Positions 9,073 to 16,309 of a DNA stretch of 26,024 bases are shown here, piece after piece. The stretch lies in contig CAZKVH010000019.1 of the NCBI GenBank assembly GCA_964556165.1, forward strand, positions 1 through 26,024. Reading direction: 5' to 3'. Below the pieces are notes generated by a model that did not search any database, had not been told where the DNA came from, and saw nothing but the letters and a program-made list of their open reading frames with translations. The position numbers and the translations under genes were made by a program. Source of the DNA: JAQVEM01 sp964556165 (lineage in GTDB: Bacteria > Actinomycetota > Humimicrobiia > Humimicrobiales > Humimicrobiaceae). Every line of letters starts with the position of its first letter. The stretch's first letter is position 1.

Positions 9073-9405
9073 ATGAGTAATGTTAACAAATATTTAAAAA
9101 TTGCAAAGGACGCGCTCATAAAACCACACGATGATATTGAGCAAAAAATACTGGATAGAATATCCCGTATTGATAAGGGCGATGAGGGCCTTCTTGATGA
9201 TAATTTTTTAGATTTTTTTAAGAAGAGCAACTCGAGACTCTATCTGATTTTTGAGAAGCTAAAAGACAATCAGGGGGTTTTCATAAGCCTGGCAGTTATG
9301 GTAATTCTTATTGTTTTTATTGTTTTTCTTTTGAAAAAGATATCAAACACGGAAGAAAGAGCTGGAGGAAAACCTGGACTACCTTCTTCTAAAAAGGAAG
9401 CTTAA
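9073..9405 (+). CDS. Small single-pass membrane protein, candidate anti-sigma factor
   Basis: I do not recognise a family. The 110 residues show a charged helical N-terminal half (about 1-66), one transmembrane helix (about 69-87) and a short basic and glycine-rich tail. Being the next gene after an ECF sigma factor and having a cytosolic helical part plus one membrane helix is how many anti-sigma factors look. However, the HxxxCxxC zinc motif of the common anti-sigma class is missing, so this role is only a guess from position. The ribosome-binding site is weak (GGA eight bases upstream). Its last 27 bases overlap the end of the minus-strand 66-aa gene. Confidence 0.65.
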   Translation: MSNVNKYLKIAKDALIKPHDDIEQKILDRISRIDKGDEGLLDDNFLDFFKKSNSRLYLIFEKLKDNQGVFISLAVMVILIVFIVFLLKKISNTEERAGGKPGLPSSKKEA

Positions 9406-9579
9406 AAGAAATAAAACTACTATGATAATCCAGAACCATGGATTGATTAGCAAGTTTCTTATTGGCTCATATCCTATTTTATCAAAAGCATCTATAAGTA
9501 TATTTTCAAAGCCATTATATAAATCTTCGAAGAATGATTTTAAGTTTTCAGGTGTAAAAAAATTTTTTATAATTTCCAT
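9379..9579 (-). CDS. Small membrane protein, 66 residues, unknown function
   Basis: I do not recognise this protein. It reads as a genuine small membrane protein: an amphipathic helical part (residues 1-45, with FFEDLYNGFENILIDAFDKI), one strong transmembrane helix (about 47-63) and a terminal RRR that would stay in the cytoplasm. No Shine-Dalgarno sequence precedes the ATG, but a promoter-like pair lies so close upstream that the message may be nearly leaderless. It converges with the candidate anti-sigma gene and overlaps it by 27 bases. A chance reading frame is possible, but the membrane-protein pattern makes a real gene somewhat more likely. Confidence 0.5.
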   Translation of the reverse strand: MEIIKNFFTPENLKSFFEDLYNGFENILIDAFDKIGYEPIRNLLINPWFWIIIVVLFLLSFLFRRR

Positions 9580-9591
9580 TTTTTTATATAA

Positions 9592-9620
9592 ATTTTATAC
9601 TCTATTTTATTGTTTGTAAA
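9592..9620 (-). promoter_or_regulatory. Candidate promoter of the 66-aa gene, giving a very short leader
   Basis: On the minus strand TTTACA (9615-9620) and TAAAAT (9592-9597) are 17 bases apart. Only 12 bases lie between the -10 box and the ATG at 9579, so the transcript would have a leader of about five bases. The region is AT-rich, so a chance match is possible. Confidence 0.35.
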
Positions 9621-9726
9621 TTGATTGCAGGTCTTATTTGATTTGTTATATTCTGGTAGTGGGCTGGATATTATAAAAGTAAGCTAATAAGCTAATTTAT
9701 TAATAATATGAAGGAGGAGGTGTACG

Positions 9727-11097
9727 TTGGGCTATTTTAAACTCAGGGAAAGGAATACCAATATCAGAACGGAGATAATTGCAGGTGTGACCACTTTTAT
9801 GACAATGGCTTACATTATCTTCGTTAACCCGGCAATACTTTCTGCCGGAGGAGAGAGTGGCATTCCTTTTGAAGCTGCTGTTGTTGCGACATGTATTGGC
9901 GCCGGGCTGATGAGTATATTGATGGGTGTAATCACAAATACCCCATTTGCTCTAGCCTCGGGAATGGGAATTAATGCTGTTGTTGTGTTTACTATTGTTT
10001 TCGGACTGGGTCTTACCTGGCAGCAGGCTATGGGAATCATTGTCATAGAGGGAATTCTGGTTACCATTATGGTTTTAACAGGGCTGCGAAGCATGATAAT
10101 GAGAGCAATACCAATGGGGCTTAAGTATGCGATTGGCGTTGGAATAGGGCTTTTTATAGCATTCATCGGTGCACAGCAGGCAGGGTTTGTTGACCCCAGT
10201 GCTTCAACGCTTGTAACACTGGGTAACTTCACTGCAGGCTATACGCTGTTGGCTGCCTTTGGGCTCGTTCTTACGGTAATACTGGTTGCGTTCAGAATCA
10301 GGGGAGGGATTTTACTTGGAATTATTGGCACTGCTATTGTGGGTATGATATTTAGAGTGGTTCCTTTCCCTGATAAAATTATGAGCCTACCTACCGGGGA
10401 AAGCTTTTCTACGTTTTTTAAAGCAGACCTGGCTGGTGCAGTATGGAGCAACGGTATGCTAAACCTTGCTGCTCTGGTAATGATATTTGCCCTCTTTATG
10501 ACGGACTTTTTTGATACGATGGGCACAGTTATCGGTGTTGGTGGAGAAGCAGGACTTCTTGATAAAAATGGAAGTCTCCCAAATTTGAAGAAAGTTCTTC
10601 TGATAGATTCACTGGCAGCAGTGGCAGGAGGCCTGTTTGGTGCTAGCTCAATCACTACCTATATCGAAAGTGCGTCAGGAGTATCTGATGGTGGAAGAAC
10701 CGGCATAATGCCTACCACGACAGGCTTTCTTTTTCTGTTGTCCATATTTTTTGCTCCTTTGATTGCAGTTATTGGTGGAGGTGTGGAGATAGCAGAAGGA
10801 GTGATAAAATACCCCGTTACCTCTCCGGCTTTGATTGTGGTGGGGTTCTTGATGATGACGGTTATGAGTAAAATTGATTTTAAAGATTACGAAATCGGGA
10901 TACCTGCATTTTTGACTATAATTATAATGCCTTTCACATACAGCATTTCTTATGGAATCGGTTTTGGTTTTATAAGCTACACTCTGATAAAATTATTTAG
11001 AGGTAAATTCAAAGAGTTGCACCCGCTTATGATTATAGTTAGTGTGTTGTTTGCTGCAGCATTTATAGCAGAGGCAATAGCTAAAAGATTTGCATGA
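9727..11097 (+). CDS. AzgA-type purine permease (NCS2/NCS2-like, COG2252)
   Basis: This polytopic inner-membrane permease takes up purine bases such as adenine, guanine or hypoxanthine with protons. Its 456 residues and many hydrophobic helices fit the AdeP/GhxP group. Group signatures are TFMTMAYIIFVNPAIL (residues 23-38), the FFDTMGTVIGVGGEAGLL segment near the middle and the GASSITTYIESASGVSDGG segment that carries substrate-binding residues. The start is TTG at 9727, fixed by a very strong AAGGAGGAGG ending six bases upstream. It stands alone, with a terminator 40 bases after its stop. I looked upstream for a purine riboswitch and did not see the conserved core. The exact substrate cannot be assigned. 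Confidence 0.9.
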   Translation: MGYFKLRERNTNIRTEIIAGVTTFMTMAYIIFVNPAILSAGGESGIPFEAAVVATCIGAGLMSILMGVITNTPFALASGMGINAVVVFTIVFGLGLTWQQAMGIIVIEGILVTIMVLTGLRSMIMRAIPMGLKYAIGVGIGLFIAFIGAQQAGFVDPSASTLVTLGNFTAGYTLLAAFGLVLTVILVAFRIRGGILLGIIGTAIVGMIFRVVPFPDKIMSLPTGESFSTFFKADLAGAVWSNGMLNLAALVMIFALFMTDFFDTMGTVIGVGGEAGLLDKNGSLPNLKKVLLIDSLAAVAGGLFGASSITTYIESASGVSDGGRTGIMPTTTGFLFLLSIFFAPLIAVIGGGVEIAEGVIKYPVTSPALIVVGFLMMTVMSKIDFKDYEIGIPAFLTIIIMPFTYSISYGIGFGFISYTLIKLFRGKFKELHPLMIIVSVLFAAAFIAEAIAKRFA

Positions 11098-11136
11098 GGT
11101 TAGAGTAAAGCAGGGAAATTTTTGTGGGAAAATGAT

Positions 11137-11183
11137 AATAAAACTGGCCGGGATTTTTTAACTGGCCAGTTTTATTGTTTTTC
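11137..11183 (+). terminator. Intrinsic terminator after the purine permease gene
   Basis: A perfect 13-base-pair stem is formed by AATAAAACTGGCC (11137-11149) and GGCCAGTTTTATT (11164-11176) with a 14-base loop, followed by GTTTTTC. The GC-rich top and trailing T run are typical. Confidence 0.85.
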
Positions 11184-11383
11184 ATAATTGGGTAGGGTTC
11201 CTGTTCTTTCATCTGAATAACTGGATTAATTTAAAAAATCAGAGTTTTTGTTTAATTTACGAATTAAAATATCAATATGCTTTAAAAATTTCCGGGAAAT
11301 CTGGATGAGCATCTTTGCTGTATTAATGGATAAGTAATAAAATTTTAGTCAGGCATTTAAGCGGCGGCGAGGTCAAAATTTAA

Positions 11384-13192
11384 ATGAAAAGAGCCACCAT
11401 TATATTTAAATTAACGATTATAAGCCTTCTTTTAGTCTTGATGACATTTGAGAGTGGGTGTATGTTAGATTTTGGGGATTTAGACTTTTTAGAAGAAAAT
11501 CACGGTGAAAGCAAAGAAGGAACCAGACAGGGGAATTCTTATGTGGCTGGAAAATATATTGAAGATGAAGCATCAGAGAATATCTTACCGGTAGCTATTA
11601 TTGATGTTTACCAGCATGATTCTGGTTCAGATTATTTCAAAATTGGAAATCCTGTTTATTTCTCCGCCGGGAGCTCTTCAGACGCAGATGGAGATGACCT
11701 GGGCTTTCAGTGGTTTATGGAAGACGAGGCAGTAACTAATGAACAGGAATTCTCTTATATTTTTGAAGATACCGGGGAGTATCTTATAACCCTGGTTGTT
11801 GACGATGGCAGCGATTCTGTTACTATTTCAAAGAGAATATATCTGGCTGAAATTAGCCGGGGTATCTTAGCTAAAAGGTCATATGATGTAACAGTTGGGA
11901 TGGAGTATATTATCAAAAATAATAGCCCTGTAACCCTGGAAAATATTATCTGTCTGGTTCAGGTTCCACAAACATATCAGCCTTTTCAGATTATAAAGAA
12001 TATAAGGTCCAATTATAGCAAAAAGGATGATATATATAGCGACGATTATAATATAATAGCAATGTTTGACCTTGGCGACCTGGAGCAGGGAGATTCAGCG
12101 GAAGCGTTTATTGATTGTGATGTGACATTATGCGAGTATGATTACCAGGAAATTGAGATTGAAAAATTCAGCTCATATAATAGAGGGGACAGTGATTTAT
12201 CTCTTTATACAAAAGCAGAATATTATATAGACAGTGACTCATCTCTGATTGAATCTGTTGCAAGAGAAGTGATTGGTGAAGAAACAAGCCCGATATTGAT
12301 AGCGGAAATATTGTATAAATACGTTGTTGATAAAATGGTATACGATGAGGAAAAGCTAGAGGAAAGAGTTAGAGCCTACAGATATGCCTCAGATATAATC
12401 CGCTCAGGTGAAGGAATCTGTACGGATTATGCTATTCTGTATATAGCATTATGCCGGGCAGCAGGGATTCCTGCTAAATTTGTACAGGGGATACCTGTGC
12501 TCGGCATATTGGAAGAGGAGAGCGGTAGCATTCAATACGGTCATGCCTGGGCAGAAATAAAACTACCGGGGTATGGATGGGTGCCGATAGATATAACTAC
12601 GGAAAGTGGTTTTATGTCTTATAATTATTACCTTAATCTGGAAACATACAGGGGGTCCGGAGTGTTCTTTAGAAGTCTTCTAATTGATGATGCAGGATAC
12701 TATCCAAGCGGGTTTTATTATTCATGGAAGGGGAATGAGGAGCCGGATGTTTTAATGGAGACAATCTATAGCGTTAAGGGGATTGACGCACAGGATACAA
12801 GTGTGGTTTCTGAAGATAAATTTCTGGGAAGCGTCGGAAGGATTCTTTCTGAATACAGCGCGGCTATAAATCATGTTAATTCTGCCCATCCTGAAAACTG
12901 GATATTTAATAACCCGGAAGAAATTGCGGTGGAGGAGACATTTTTAATAAAGCTGATGGAGCTTTCAGAAAGTCTGGAAGTAATCAGTTACCCTGATAGC
13001 TATACTGTGGAGAGGAATAATCTTGTAGAGATATCACGCAGTATTATACAGCACAAAGATAAGCAAATAAAATGCATGAAGGATAGCAATTACGAATGCA
13101 GTCTTAATGAGCACTCCGTATTTGCCAATAATTTAAAGGAATTATTTGGTTATTATGCTGATATGGTATGGGAATTTAATCAAAAATATTAA
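11384..13192 (+). CDS. PKD-domain transglutaminase-like lipoprotein
   Basis: This is a large surface lipoprotein. The signal helix (residues 8-25) ends at FESGC, with Cys26 as lipid site. A PKD-type beta-sandwich occupies about 70-155 (VYFSAGSSSDADGDDLGFQW, then GEYLITLVVDDG). A transglutaminase-like cysteine protease fold lies at about 300-405, with the catalytic triad visible as Cys346 in SGEGICTDYA, His387 in GHAWAEI and Asp403 in PIDIT. The remaining 190 or so residues are mostly helical and unassigned. Such proteins usually act as cell-surface peptidases or crosslinking enzymes; the substrate is unknown. A GAGG lies 11 bases before the ATG. The membrane-anchored hydrolase begins eight bases after its stop, so the two are probably cotranscribed. 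Confidence 0.87.
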   Translation: MKRATIIFKLTIISLLLVLMTFESGCMLDFGDLDFLEENHGESKEGTRQGNSYVAGKYIEDEASENILPVAIIDVYQHDSGSDYFKIGNPVYFSAGSSSDADGDDLGFQWFMEDEAVTNEQEFSYIFEDTGEYLITLVVDDGSDSVTISKRIYLAEISRGILAKRSYDVTVGMEYIIKNNSPVTLENIICLVQVPQTYQPFQIIKNIRSNYSKKDDIYSDDYNIIAMFDLGDLEQGDSAEAFIDCDVTLCEYDYQEIEIEKFSSYNRGDSDLSLYTKAEYYIDSDSSLIESVAREVIGEETSPILIAEILYKYVVDKMVYDEEKLEERVRAYRYASDIIRSGEGICTDYAILYIALCRAAGIPAKFVQGIPVLGILEEESGSIQYGHAWAEIKLPGYGWVPIDITTESGFMSYNYYLNLETYRGSGVFFRSLLIDDAGYYPSGFYYSWKGNEEPDVLMETIYSVKGIDAQDTSVVSEDKFLGSVGRILSEYSAAINHVNSAHPENWIFNNPEEIAVEETFLIKLMELSESLEVISYPDSYTVERNNLVEISRSIIQHKDKQIKCMKDSNYECSLNEHSVFANNLKELFGYYADMVWEFNQKY

Positions 13193-13200
13193 AAATAAAA

Positions 13201-14043
13201 ATGTTATACATTAGAATATTAATTGGATTTGGATTAATCATATCGGTAGTTGTGGTTGTTTATCTTTTCTCGGCTTTATATAGATTCATTATGCAGTCTC
13301 ATTATATATACTATCCATTTAAACAGATTTCAGCCACACCCTTTGATATGAGATTGTATTTTGAAGAAATAATGTTCAGGTCTGCTGATGGTGTAAACCT
13401 TTCTGGCTGGTTTATACCGCGAGGTTCAAGGAAAAGGGTGTTACTTTTCTTACACGAAAATGGAGGTAATGTTTCTACCGGTCTTACTCTGATAGACTAC
13501 TTTAGCCGTAAACTTGGCCTATCGGTTTTTATCATTGATTATAGGGGTTATGGTAAGAGTGAGGGTAAGCCGACAGAGATGGGGACTTATCTTGACGCCA
13601 GAGCAGCATGGGAATACCTTTTAAATTCAAGAAAAATAGACCCCGGGAATATTATAATATATGGCAGGTCACTGGGCGGCTCAATTGCAGCCTGGCTTGC
13701 AAAGGAAGTAAAGAGCGGGCTGCTGATACTTGATTCAACATTTACTTCACTGAAGGATATCGCAACGGAATTATACCCCTATCTACCTGTAAGAAGATTT
13801 TTAAAGTACGATTACCCTACAATAGATTATATAAAAGCCATTACATGCCCGGTGTTAATTATACATAGCGGAGATGATGATTATATACCGTTTTCACATG
13901 CCGAGGAACTTTTTAAAAGTGCAAATGAACCACGCCAGTTATTAAAGATATCAGGGGGTCATAATAATAGTTATGTAAAATCAGAGCGGATTTTTATTGA
14001 TGGCATAAGAGACTTCATTTATAAGTATTGTAATAAGGGTTAG
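13201..14043 (+). CDS. Membrane-anchored alpha/beta hydrolase (BEM46/ABHD-like)
   Basis: This is a serine hydrolase of the alpha/beta fold with one N-terminal transmembrane helix (about residues 5-29). The fold is read from the oxyanion segment LFLHENGGN (82-90), DYRGYGKSEG (113-122), the nucleophile elbow GRSLGGS with Ser157, the acid Asp226 in HSGDDDYIP and His254 in GGHNN. At 280 residues it matches the small BEM46/YqkD-like group, for which esterase or peptidase activity is suspected but rarely shown. The start at 13201 has no Shine-Dalgarno site, and translation may depend on the upstream gene ending eight bases before. Its stop overlaps the stop of the opposite-strand GNAT gene by three bases. 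Confidence 0.85.
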   Translation: MLYIRILIGFGLIISVVVVVYLFSALYRFIMQSHYIYYPFKQISATPFDMRLYFEEIMFRSADGVNLSGWFIPRGSRKRVLLFLHENGGNVSTGLTLIDYFSRKLGLSVFIIDYRGYGKSEGKPTEMGTYLDARAAWEYLLNSRKIDPGNIIIYGRSLGGSIAAWLAKEVKSGLLILDSTFTSLKDIATELYPYLPVRRFLKYDYPTIDYIKAITCPVLIIHSGDDDYIPFSHAEELFKSANEPRQLLKISGGHNNSYVKSERIFIDGIRDFIYKYCNKG

Positions 14044-14684
14044 GAAATTTCTTTTTTCATATATATCCAGTCACGATATCCAAGGCGAGACTCAGCAATC
14101 CTTGAGGATCGTTTCACAACATCATTGAAGCCAAATTTTTTATAAAGATTATGGGCAATCTCATTCTTAGCAGCAACCCAGAGGGTTAAAGCATCCATGG
14201 AATTTTTTCTTGCAAAGTCCTCTGCAAAAGAAAGCATTTTCCAGCATACGCCTTTTTTTCGGCTGTTTTTTTCAACTGCTACATTATCTATGTATATAAT
14301 ACCGGGATTTAGCCGCGGATTTTCAATTGCACTTGAAATCAGAGTTAAAATAAAAGCTCTGCAGCCTTTTAAGAACCCGAGGTTTTCTGCGTAGGTACGA
14401 AAATTTCTTTTGTATGTTTTTATATTCCCCCGGGTTATAAGCTCAATGACTCCGATTACTGTGTTTTCTAATATGGCAGTATAGAATCTTCCGTTGTTAA
14501 TGTTTCTTGATATCTCTACTCTTTTAATACTAATTGCTTCCTCTTTTTTGGGGCCGGTTATGAATTTTAATTTTTCAAAGAAGGCATCGAATGATATCTC
14601 TAGATAAACATCAAGGTCATCTGGCCTGAGCTTGTTAATTTTTATGCTGGATGGTCTGTTATTTGAGATTTTGAGGTTCTTCAT
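14040..14684 (-). CDS. GNAT-family N-acetyltransferase
   Basis: This is an acetyl-CoA-dependent acetyltransferase of unknown acceptor. The GNAT core is visible in the second half: IYIDNVAVEKNSRKKGVCWKM (130-150) contains the beta-4 strand and the acetyl-CoA loop RKKGVC, where the usual final Gly/Ala is Cys146, and AHNLYKKFGFNDV (178-190) is motif B. The ITGPKKEEA to RVEISRN segment (42-61) is the acceptor-side helical region. The length of 214 is a little more than average. It overlaps the upstream DUF2007 gene by 26 bases, so both are probably read from the same transcript. No good ribosome-binding site precedes this ATG, consistent with coupling. The role cannot be set from context. Confidence 0.82.
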   Translation of the reverse strand: MKNLKISNNRPSSIKINKLRPDDLDVYLEISFDAFFEKLKFITGPKKEEAISIKRVEISRNINNGRFYTAILENTVIGVIELITRGNIKTYKRNFRTYAENLGFLKGCRAFILTLISSAIENPRLNPGIIYIDNVAVEKNSRKKGVCWKMLSFAEDFARKNSMDALTLWVAAKNEIAHNLYKKFGFNDVVKRSSRIAESRLGYRDWIYMKKEIS

Positions 14685-14898
14685 AGGAGTTTTTCTTATT
14701 AAGTAACTCGCAGGCTTTTTTGAGATACCTTTCAGATGTTAAAAGCTTTACTCCTCTTACGCTCTGTAGTGAGGGGTAGTTCTGGCCGGCATCATCTGAT
14801 GATATTTCGGTTTTAATACCGTAACTTTCAAGATAGCTCCTGGCAATTTCGGCTTCTATTCTTGAGTTGAATGTTTTAATTTTAACTTGCTTATTCAT
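14659..14898 (-). CDS. DUF2007 putative signal-transducing protein
   Basis: This 79-residue protein fits the DUF2007 family: the start VKIKTFNSRIEAEIARSYLE followed by a GIKTEISSDDAG segment and a C-terminal GVKLLTSERYLKKACELL helix. The family is small, with a ferredoxin-like fold resembling the PII/GlnB shape, and has no settled function. The ATG at 14898 has ACAGGA just upstream, and a TATAAT box lies about 35 bases before it. It is the first gene of a two-gene unit with the GNAT enzyme. Confidence 0.75.
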   Translation of the reverse strand: MNKQVKIKTFNSRIEAEIARSYLESYGIKTEISSDDAGQNYPSLQSVRGVKLLTSERYLKKACELLNKKNSYEEPQNLK

Positions 14899-14932
14899 TT
14901 CCTGTATTCTGTTTGTTTTAATTTACTTTTAC

Positions 14933-14963
14933 ATTATACAACAGCAGGCAATTATTATGATAA
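14933..14963 (-). promoter_or_regulatory. Candidate promoter of the DUF2007-GNAT unit
   Basis: On the minus strand a perfect TATAAT (14933-14938) stands 34 bases before the DUF2007 start. The best -35 is TTATCA (14958-14963) at a long 19-base spacing, so the -10 is the stronger evidence. Confidence 0.45.
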
Positions 14964-15053
14964 ACTTTATTTTAAAAAGGGTTTAATGAAAGTCTGGCAA
15001 AAAAGATCGCAGGGACGCTTCATGAAAAGCGACATCAGGGCTTATTTTTTTGT

Positions 15054-15082
15054 TTGAAGAATTGGTATCTATGATATAAACT
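15054..15082 (+). promoter_or_regulatory. Candidate promoter of the HD-DUF2779 unit
   Basis: TTGAAG (15054-15059) and TAAACT (15077-15082) are 17 bases apart, giving a leader of about 85 bases before the HD gene. Both boxes are 4/6 matches. A small hairpin CGCTT/AAGCG (15018-15033) sits just upstream, with a run of T about 10 bases later, and could end an unseen short transcript. Confidence 0.35.
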
Positions 15083-15174
15083 AATTTATAACCATGAAAA
15101 CTATTTCCTGCACCTTATTTAGGGTGAAGCTTTATTGGAATCTTTCTAAAGAAAGGCAGAACACCTGAAGTTAG

Positions 15175-16296
15175 ATGATAAGAAAACCAATTTTACTGAA
15201 AATATACGAAGCAGCAAGTATGCAGAGGTGGAACGACCAGATACGTACCATTGAGCTTACCGAGCTTGACAAGCAGGCTCAAAAAATGATCGTTGCGTAT
15301 ATCCTGGGGAAATGCGCCGAAAGCATGGAAAACAAGAAGATTGACTGGATAGAAATCATTGAGGTTGGTCTTTTTGAGATGTTTAAGAGGATTACACTTA
15401 CGGATTTAAAGCCTCCGCTTGTTGATAAAATAAATGAAGACAGGGAGCGCTACAGGGAGCTTAATAGATGGGTTTTTGAAGGAATAAGCCCGCTTACAGA
15501 AGAGATTGGAAATGATTTTAATAAGCGTTTCAGAAAATATCTGACTGAAAAGGAAGAAACGCTCGAGAAAAAAATAGTAAGCGGGGCACATTCATATGTT
15601 ACAGAGTGGGAATTTAATATTATAAGTTCCACGACCCCGAGGGTTTATATGAAGGAGGAGATTGCCGAAAGCATTTTAAGGGGCCAGAAAAGATATAGTG
15701 ATTTAAAATGTATGGATGTTTTTAAAACAGATAAGAACCTTACCGGCTTTACAGATATATGCGGGCAGCTCCGTTTTCAACAGAGATGGAGTCATCTTTA
15801 TAGAATACCAAAGACCTCTGTGCTCGGGCATATGTTGATAGTTGCTATTCTTTCATTTATATTTTCTTATGAAGCAAAACTGAAAGAAGAAAATTGTATA
15901 AACAATTATTTTACAGGTTTATTTCATGACCTGCCGGAGGTTTTGACGAGGGATATTATCAATCCTGTCAAAAAATCAATTAAGGGGCTCGATGAGCTTA
16001 TAAAGCATTATGAGGCAGAGGAGATGGAAAAGAAAATATATAAGCTTCTTCCGGAAAGCTGGCATAAAGAAATAAAGATGTTTACCGAAGATGAATTTTC
16101 AGACATAGCCAGTAGAAATGGCACCCTGGTAAAGGGTGCTGATGATCTTGCTGCTTTTATAGAAGCCTATCTTGCTTTAAAAAATGGTATAAGGAATGAG
16201 AATTTAGTTTACGCAAAAAACAAATTAAAGAAAAAATATAAATCAAAAGTCATTGAAGGAATAAATTTTGGGAAGATATATACTGATTTTAACTAG
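15175..16296 (+). CDS. HD-domain phosphohydrolase, YfbR-like
   Basis: This is a metal-dependent phosphohydrolase, probably acting on nucleotides. The second half carries an HD domain closest to YfbR-type 5'-deoxynucleotidases: His207 in RWSHL, LGHMLIVA (217-224), the pair His251-Asp252 in GLFHDLPEVLTRDIINPVK (very like the HD segment of YfbR) and Asp323/324 in KGADDLAAFIEA. YfbR is about 200 residues; this protein has 373. The extra N-terminal part (about 1-190, with a charged helical region) is not recognised and could carry a partner or specificity function. The DUF2779 nuclease gene begins 13 bases after its stop, so they likely form an operon. dNMP phosphatase activity is inferred only from the HD motif. 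Confidence 0.82.
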   Translation: MIRKPILLKIYEAASMQRWNDQIRTIELTELDKQAQKMIVAYILGKCAESMENKKIDWIEIIEVGLFEMFKRITLTDLKPPLVDKINEDRERYRELNRWVFEGISPLTEEIGNDFNKRFRKYLTEKEETLEKKIVSGAHSYVTEWEFNIISSTTPRVYMKEEIAESILRGQKRYSDLKCMDVFKTDKNLTGFTDICGQLRFQQRWSHLYRIPKTSVLGHMLIVAILSFIFSYEAKLKEENCINNYFTGLFHDLPEVLTRDIINPVKKSIKGLDELIKHYEAEEMEKKIYKLLPESWHKEIKMFTEDEFSDIASRNGTLVKGADDLAAFIEAYLALKNGIRNENLVYAKNKLKKKYKSKVIEGINFGKIYTDFN

Positions 16297-16309
16297 TTAG
16301 ATTGATTGT

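Noticed and set aside
9422..9619. 65-residue plus-strand frame opposite the 66-aa gene
   Set aside because: Serine- and phenylalanine-rich composition and no start signal; the minus strand is the more convincing reading.
9620..9726. Purine riboswitch before the purine permease gene
   Set aside because: The conserved core and paired loops of the purine aptamer are not visible in this short leader.
9810..10655. Two long minus-strand frames (140 and 138 residues) inside the purine permease gene
   Set aside because: They are proline- and isoleucine-rich mirror images of a hydrophobic membrane-protein gene, a known artefact.
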